Assembly: GCF_002088275.1 (NCBI RefSeq)
Contig: NZ_AQQS01000016.1
Location: forward strand, 1 to 64,000
DNA length: 64,000 nt
Reading direction: 5' to 3'
Source of the DNA: Aurantimonas sp. 22II-16-19i
Lineage (GTDB): Bacteria > Pseudomonadota > Alphaproteobacteria > Rhizobiales > Rhizobiaceae
In this document: one piece after another, positions 59,702 through 64,000 of the stretch
How positions within the stretch are numbered: the stretch's first letter is position 1
Layout: each line of letters opens with the position of its first letter
The notes under the pieces: generated by a model
Databases searched by the model: none
Told to the model about the DNA's origin: nothing
What the model saw: only the letters and a program-made list of their open reading frames with translations
Position numbers and translations under genes: made by a program

Positions 59702-61605
59702 ACGCGCCCGGGCCGGACATGGGCCGCGCCCGACCCGCCGCCGCCAATGACGGCGCTCCTTCCGAACGGGCCGCAGACCGCTCCGCCCCTCCGGACGGGC
59801 AGTCGCTCTTCCGCGAGGCGCTGACGGCGCTCGCCATCTTCGCCGTCGACCCGGGGATTGGTCTGAGGCTCGCCGCCCGCGCCGGGCCGGTGCGCCAGGT
59901 GGTTCTCGATCGGGTTCGGGCGGCTCTTCCCGAAGGTGTCTCGATGCGGAAGATCCCGGCTGGCATGTCCCAGGCCGCGCTTCTCGGCGGCCTCGACCTC
60001 TCGGCTTCGCTGCAGGCCGGCCGCCCGGTGCTGGAACGCGGCGTCTTGACCGCCGCCGACGGCGGCATCGTCATTGCCGCCATGGCCGAGCGGATGGGCG
60101 AGGGATGCGCCGGGCTGCTGGCGCTCGCCCTCGACCGGGGCACCGTCCCCATCGAACGCGAGGGCATCTCGGCCGAGGCGCCGGCCCGCATCGGCGTCCT
60201 CGCCCTCGACGAGGGGATGGAGCCGGACGAGGCGCCGCCGGACGCGCTCTGCGAGCGGCTCGGTCTGTGGCTGTCCCTCGATGGCGCCGACCCGCGCGGC
60301 ACCCGCGACGGGGACGCCGACCTTGCGGCAGGATCCATCCTCGCGGCGAGATCCCACCTCGCCTCGGTCCGCCCCGACGAGACGGCGATCGAGACGATCT
60401 GCCAGGCGGCGATGGCCTTCGGCATCGTCTCGCTGCGGGTCCCGAGCCTCGCCCTTCGCGCCGCCTGCGCCTCGGCCGCGCTGGCTGGCCGTCCGGTACC
60501 GGCGCAGGGCGATCTCGACGCCGCGATCCGGCTGGTGCTCCTGCCCCGCGCCGTGACGATGCCGCAGATGCCCGGAGAAGAGACCAGCCAGGACGAACCC
60601 GGCGATCAGGAGGATCGTGCCCCGCCGGACGATCCACCCCCGCCCGATCCGCACACGTCGGAGAATCGCGATCCGGCCGAGATCGAGCCGCAGGAGGAGA
60701 TCGCCGTCGAGACGATGGAGGCGAGCCTCCCCGCCGATCTCCTCGCCGCGCTTGCCGCCATGGCGCGCCCGCCGCTGCAGCGGGCCGGCTCCGGCCGAAG
60801 AGGCGCCTTTGCCGAGCGGGCCCGGCGCGGCCGGGTGGTCGGCACGCGCCCCGGCGATCCGCGCCGCGACCGGCTCGACGTCGTCGCGACGCTGCGCGCC
60901 GCCGCCCCCTGGCAGAACCTGCGACGGATGGAGCGCGCCGAGAGCCTGCCGGGCGCGGCGTCCCGCCCGCTCGAGATCCGAAGCGCCGACATCCGCGTGC
61001 GGCGCCACCGCGGCAAGTCCGAGACGGCGACGATCTTCGCCGTCGACGCCTCCGGCTCGGCCGCGCTCGCTCGTCTCGCCGAGGCCAAGGGCGCCGTCGA
61101 ACGCATCCTCGCCGACTGCTATGTCAGGCGGGACCGTGTTGCGCTGGTCGCCTTTCGCGGCACCAGGGCCGACATTCTCCTCACCGAGACGAAGTCGCTC
61201 ACACGGGCCAAGCGGTCGCTGGCCGCCCTGCCCGCCGGCGGCGGCACGCCGCTGGCGAGCGGCATCCTCGCCGCTCTCGATCTCGCCGCCGCCTCGGCGC
61301 GCGAGGGGCGCACGCCGCTGATCGCCCTCCTCACCGACGGGCGGGCGAACATCGCCCTCAGCGGCGCCGCAGGACGGCCGAAGGCGATGGCCGACGCCTG
61401 CGATGCGGCGCGGGCGGTCCGCGCGCGCGGGATCGCCGCCCTCGTCATCGACCTCTCGCAGCGTCCGAGCGAGCAGGCGCGGGAGATCGCCGCCGCCCTG
61501 GGCGGGAGTTATCTGGCCCTGCCGCGGGCCGACTCGAAGGCTGTCTCCGATGCCATCGCCGCGGCACCCCGCGGACTGGCTCAACTTCCCGCAGGTCGTC
61601 CATGA
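59698..61605 (+). CDS. bchD: Magnesium chelatase subunit D
   Basis: A 635-residue scaffold subunit of Mg-chelatase. The N-terminal AAA+ half lacks a Walker A motif, as is normal for BchD. An acidic proline-rich linker (about 290-335, runs of D-E and P-P-P) joins it to a C-terminal von Willebrand A domain with the metal site D-A-S-G-S (Asp450) and L-L-T-D-G-R-A-N. The start is GTG 59698, coupled to the bchI stop; ATG 59719 is an alternative. Confidence 0.93.
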   Translation: MNAPGPDMGRARPAAANDGAPSERAADRSAPPDGQSLFREALTALAIFAVDPGIGLRLAARAGPVRQVVLDRVRAALPEGVSMRKIPAGMSQAALLGGLDLSASLQAGRPVLERGVLTAADGGIVIAAMAERMGEGCAGLLALALDRGTVPIEREGISAEAPARIGVLALDEGMEPDEAPPDALCERLGLWLSLDGADPRGTRDGDADLAAGSILAARSHLASVRPDETAIETICQAAMAFGIVSLRVPSLALRAACASAALAGRPVPAQGDLDAAIRLVLLPRAVTMPQMPGEETSQDEPGDQEDRAPPDDPPPPDPHTSENRDPAEIEPQEEIAVETMEASLPADLLAALAAMARPPLQRAGSGRRGAFAERARRGRVVGTRPGDPRRDRLDVVATLRAAAPWQNLRRMERAESLPGAASRPLEIRSADIRVRRHRGKSETATIFAVDASGSAALARLAEAKGAVERILADCYVRRDRVALVAFRGTRADILLTETKSLTRAKRSLAALPAGGGTPLASGILAALDLAAASAREGRTPLIALLTDGRANIALSGAAGRPKAMADACDAARAVRARGIAALVIDLSQRPSEQAREIAAALGGSYLALPRADSKAVSDAIAAAPRGLAQLPAGRP

Positions 61606-62507
61606 GCGGGCGGCTCGACTTCTCCCGCGACGGCCGCGACTGGCCGCATCGCGCCGCGAGCCGCTTCGTCGAGGCGGGCGGCACGCGGTTTCACGTCCAG
61701 ATCCTTGGGCCGGAGGACGCTCCGCCCCTTCTCCTCCTCCACGGCACCGGCGCCTCGACTCACTCGTTTCGCGACCTCGCGCCGATCCTGGCGAGCGACT
61801 TCCGGGTGATCATGCCGGACCTGCCCGGCCACGGCTTCACCGCCGCACCCCGCTGGCGCCGCCCCTCGATCACCGGCATGGGCACGGCACTGGCCGCCAT
61901 GCTGAAGGCGGTGGGCGCCGAGCCGGTCCACGCCGCCGGCCACTCGGCGGGCGCCGCGATCCTCCTGCGCATGGCCCTCGACAGCCAGGTCGCGCCGCGC
62001 CGCATCGTCTCGCTGAATGGCGCGCTCCTGCCCTTTCCGGGCGTCGCGGCGCATCTCTTCCCGCGGCTCGCCAAGCTGCTCTTCCTCAATCCCGTCGCGC
62101 CGCGCTTCTTTTCCTGGCGGGCGCGCAACGGCCGGGCCGTCGCCCAGCTGATGGAGAGCACCGGCTCGCGGCTGACGCCGGAGGGCGTCGCCTATTACGA
62201 ACGCCTGCTCTCCTCCCCCGCCCATGTGGAGGGTGCCCTGTCGATGATGGCGAACTGGGACCTCGAAGGCCTTCGCCGCGACCTGCCGCGGCTGCTCGTG
62301 CCGCTGACGCTGGTCGTCGGCACCAGGGACCGGGCGATCCCGCCGGAAGTCTCCGCCCGCGTCGCGGGCATGGTGAGGGATGGCCGTGTCGAGACGCTCG
62401 CCGGCCTCGGCCATCTCGCCCATGAAGAGGCGCCGGAGCGGGTGGCGCGGGTGATGACGACGGCTTTTGCGGACGACCTCCAGACGCATGATCTCGCCGC
62501 GGGATGA
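61602..62507 (+). CDS. bchO: Mg-chelatase-associated alpha/beta hydrolase BchO
   Basis: A 301-residue alpha/beta hydrolase found with bchI-bchD in purple bacteria. It has L-L-L-L-H-G-T-G-A-S-T-H-S-F-R-D-L, the nucleophile elbow A-G-H-S-A-G-A-A, V-V-G-T-R-D-R-A-I-P and the late L-G-H-L-A-H-E-E. It is required around magnesium insertion in some phototrophs, with an unsettled reaction. ATG 61602 overlaps the bchD stop (ATGA). Confidence 0.92.
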   Translation: MSGRLDFSRDGRDWPHRAASRFVEAGGTRFHVQILGPEDAPPLLLLHGTGASTHSFRDLAPILASDFRVIMPDLPGHGFTAAPRWRRPSITGMGTALAAMLKAVGAEPVHAAGHSAGAAILLRMALDSQVAPRRIVSLNGALLPFPGVAAHLFPRLAKLLFLNPVAPRFFSWRARNGRAVAQLMESTGSRLTPEGVAYYERLLSSPAHVEGALSMMANWDLEGLRRDLPRLLVPLTLVVGTRDRAIPPEVSARVAGMVRDGRVETLAGLGHLAHEEAPERVARVMTTAFADDLQTHDLAAG

Positions 62508-62659
62508 ACCGGTTCACAGGCGGCAGTCGACGTTGATCGCCGGACAGGATCGCAACACTTGATCGGTGAATACGGTTGCGGGACTCACCGCCCCGTGCCG
62601 GAGCATGATAAGAACTCGCCGCCAACCAGGGGCGCCGCATCGGGCGGCGCCGCGCCACG

Positions 62660-62760
62660 GCATCGGCCCGAAGATCGGAACCGGTTTTCGGCAAGCACGA
62701 TGCGCCGATTCACTGTGTCTGAGCGTTTTTCGTGCGTCTTCTCGGAGGCACGGCGCTCCG
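62660..62760. repeat. Dispersed ~100-bp intergenic repeat, copy 2 (RIME-like)
   Basis: Same-strand partner of 23001-23100: GCATCGGC, a palindromic core (GAACCGGTTTTC here against GAATCGATTC in copy 1), CGATGCG, GTGCGTC and ACGGCGCTC recur in order with about 70% identity. It fills most of the 275-base gap between bchO and the LprI-like gene. The imperfect hairpin GTGCGTC...GAGGCAC may act as a terminator after bchO. Confidence 0.62.
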
Positions 62761-62782
62761 ACGAACGACAGGTCTTTTCCCT

Positions 62783-63295
62783 ATGCGCCGACGTCCTCTC
62801 GCACGGCTCTCGATCATGGTCGCGATCATCGCCTCCGGATTCGGACTGCAGGTCACCCCGACGCTTGCGGCTGAACCGGCCGCGTCCGATGTCGCGGCAC
62901 TGAGGACCTGTCTCGAAGGGAGCGACGAGGCCGCCTGCATCGGCACGCTTTCCGATCCATGCCAGGAGCGTCCGGACGGCTCGACCACGATGGGCATCGC
63001 CGCCTGCCTCCAGGAGGAGCAGGAGGCCTGGGACGTCATCCTGAACGAGCGCTACAAGGACGCCATGTCCGATGCCCGCGCCACCGACGAGCGCCTACCG
63101 GAGATGGGCATCGATCCGGACGCGGCAGAGACCCTGCGCGCGGCCCAGCGCGCCTGGATCGCCTATCGCGACGCCGAATGCCAGCGGCTCTATGTCGCCA
63201 ACAGCGAGGGCACCATCCGCAGCATCGTCTATGCGAGCTGCCTCAACGAGATGACCGCGCGCCGCGCGATCGACCTTCGCCCGCAGGAGATGTGA
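62783..63295 (+). CDS. LprI/DUF1311-family secreted protein
   Basis: A 170-residue exported protein: signal peptide about 1-30 (V-A-I-I-A-S-G-F-G-L then T-L-A-A), then a cysteine-containing helical domain with E-Q-E-A-W-D-V-I-L-N-E-R-Y-K-D-A-M, A-Q-R-A-W-I-A-Y-R-D-A-E-C and C-L-N-E-M-T-A-R-R. This is the lysozyme-inhibitor LprI pattern. It sits between bchO and crtC but has no known link to photosynthesis, so it is probably an insertion into the cluster. Confidence 0.82.
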   Translation: MRRRPLARLSIMVAIIASGFGLQVTPTLAAEPAASDVAALRTCLEGSDEAACIGTLSDPCQERPDGSTTMGIAACLQEEQEAWDVILNERYKDAMSDARATDERLPEMGIDPDAAETLRAAQRAWIAYRDAECQRLYVANSEGTIRSIVYASCLNEMTARRAIDLRPQEM

Positions 63296-63317
63296 CCGCG
63301 GAGCGCCTCGGCAAGGC

Positions 63318-64000
63318 TCAGACGAACCGCCGCGGCATCCGGTAGGGCAGCATCATCTGCACCAGCGGATTGGCGAAGCGGTCGAGATCGACGCTCTCGT
63401 GGATCGCGGTGACGTCGCGGCCGAGCAGCCGTGTGCCGACCACCGAGCGCGTGTAGAACGGCGAATCCTCCAGCGTTTCGAGCACCTTCGCCTCGACGCC
63501 GCGCTCGGACCTCGTCGACCGCCGCATGCCCCAGAAGCTCTTCTTCAGCCGCGCCGGCGGCGGCGCCTCGAAGTCGGCGACGCCGGTCTTCGGATCGAAG
63601 CGGATGGCGAGCGAACAGGACTGGTCGTCGCGGTCGAGGAGGTCGTAGAGGACGACCGTGCCCTCCGGCACCGAGGCGCGGCACCAGTTCCACCGGTGGA
63701 AGCTCTCCTCCAGAGGCACCTCACCGGTGTTGAAGTCGAAATAGCCGCTGCCGGACCACGACAGCTTCGGATGATCGAGTTCCACCTCGACGCGCGCGCA
63801 AGGGGCGATCGGCCACCAGCAGTGCCGCTGGTCCGCATCGAGCGCGACGGGATGGTTCACCACCGCCTCCGGATAGAGCCGGATGGTCCCCTTGACCCGC
63901 CGCGGGATCAGCGGCGAGATCTCGTCGATCGAGACGGTGAGGCCGGTGCCGTCCCAGCGCATCGCGCTCGGCCCGACGGACAGCGTGCCGGCATCGCGGT
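63318..64000 (-). CDS. crtC: Carotenoid 1,2-hydratase (partial, 5' end beyond the window)
   Basis: The C-terminal 226 residues of a CrtC-family hydratase, which adds water to the end of neurosporene or lycopene in the spheroidene/spirilloxanthin route. Visible are S-A-M-R-W-D-G-T-G-L, H-P-K-L-S-W-S-G-S-G-Y-F-D-F-N-T-G, F-H-R-W-N-W-C-R-A-S and L-D-R-D-D-Q-S-C-S-L-A-I-R-F. The frame stays open to base 64000 (R-D-A-G-T-L-S-V-G-P before the internal methionine at 63962). It faces the bch operon and shows that the photosynthesis gene cluster continues to the right. Confidence 0.9.
   Translation of the reverse strand, partial: RDAGTLSVGPSAMRWDGTGLTVSIDEISPLIPRRVKGTIRLYPEAVVNHPVALDADQRHCWWPIAPCARVEVELDHPKLSWSGSGYFDFNTGEVPLEESFHRWNWCRASVPEGTVVLYDLLDRDDQSCSLAIRFDPKTGVADFEAPPPARLKKSFWGMRRSTRSERGVEAKVLETLEDSPFYTRSVVGTRLLGRDVTAIHESVDLDRFANPLVQMMLPYRMPRRFV

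Overview
The window is high-GC DNA from an alphaproteobacterium, most likely a Rhizobiales/Hyphomicrobiales member able to make bacteriochlorophyll. The evidence is a bchI-bchD-bchO operon next to a carotenoid hydratase (crtC) at the right edge, a split cobalamin pathway, osmoregulated periplasmic glucan genes, and dispersed ~100-bp intergenic repeats of the kind common in this order. I see no rRNA, tRNA, CRISPR array, transposase or phage gene. It reads as chromosome. The genus cannot be fixed from the sequence.

Left part (1-9.3 kb): the tail of an amino-acid ABC ATPase, an NTF2-like protein, and a divergent XRE-cupin regulator. The regulator faces a TRAP transporter operon (dctP-dctQ-dctM-RidA-MOSC-ferredoxin reductase). 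A graveyard of gene fragments follows (6.7-7.0 kb), then a three-gene phospholipid operon (CDP-alcohol transferase, PlsC, CdsA-like).

9.6-15.3 kb: a histidine kinase/response regulator pair followed by a surface-lipoprotein candidate with a TbpB-like barrel and a Slam-type outer-membrane translocon. This looks like a complete regulated cassette for displaying a lipoprotein on the cell surface.

15.4-25.3 kb (mostly minus): an operon with sugar kinase, ABC importer, LacI regulator and phosphodiesterase, then a secreted SH3 protein and a small lipoprotein headed by hairpin-forming tandem repeats.

25.6-41.4 kb: pabB-pabA-pabC, abutted by a convergent DHFR-like gene; MarR; galM; an opgG-small ORF-opgH-opgC operon for succinylated periplasmic glucans; an OFA-family transporter with its 40-residue partner; a secreted triple-repeat protein; mmsA with a divergent LysR regulator.

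41.4-58.5 kb: PRC-barrel protein, ketopantoate reductase, and cobalamin genes in two blocks (cobT/cobS; cobD-cobC-cobB, cbiD-cobK, cobM). Between the blocks lie a GAF histidine kinase, a CopG regulator with a clear operator, an esterase, a lipid kinase, a phosphoesterase, a class A beta-lactamase and a YnfA-type membrane protein.

58.5-64 kb: start of a photosynthesis gene cluster. A perfect TGT-N12-ACA site (the PpsR/CrtJ consensus) sits between cobM and bchI. An LprI-like gene preceded by a dispersed repeat lies between bchO and crtC, which is cut by the window edge.
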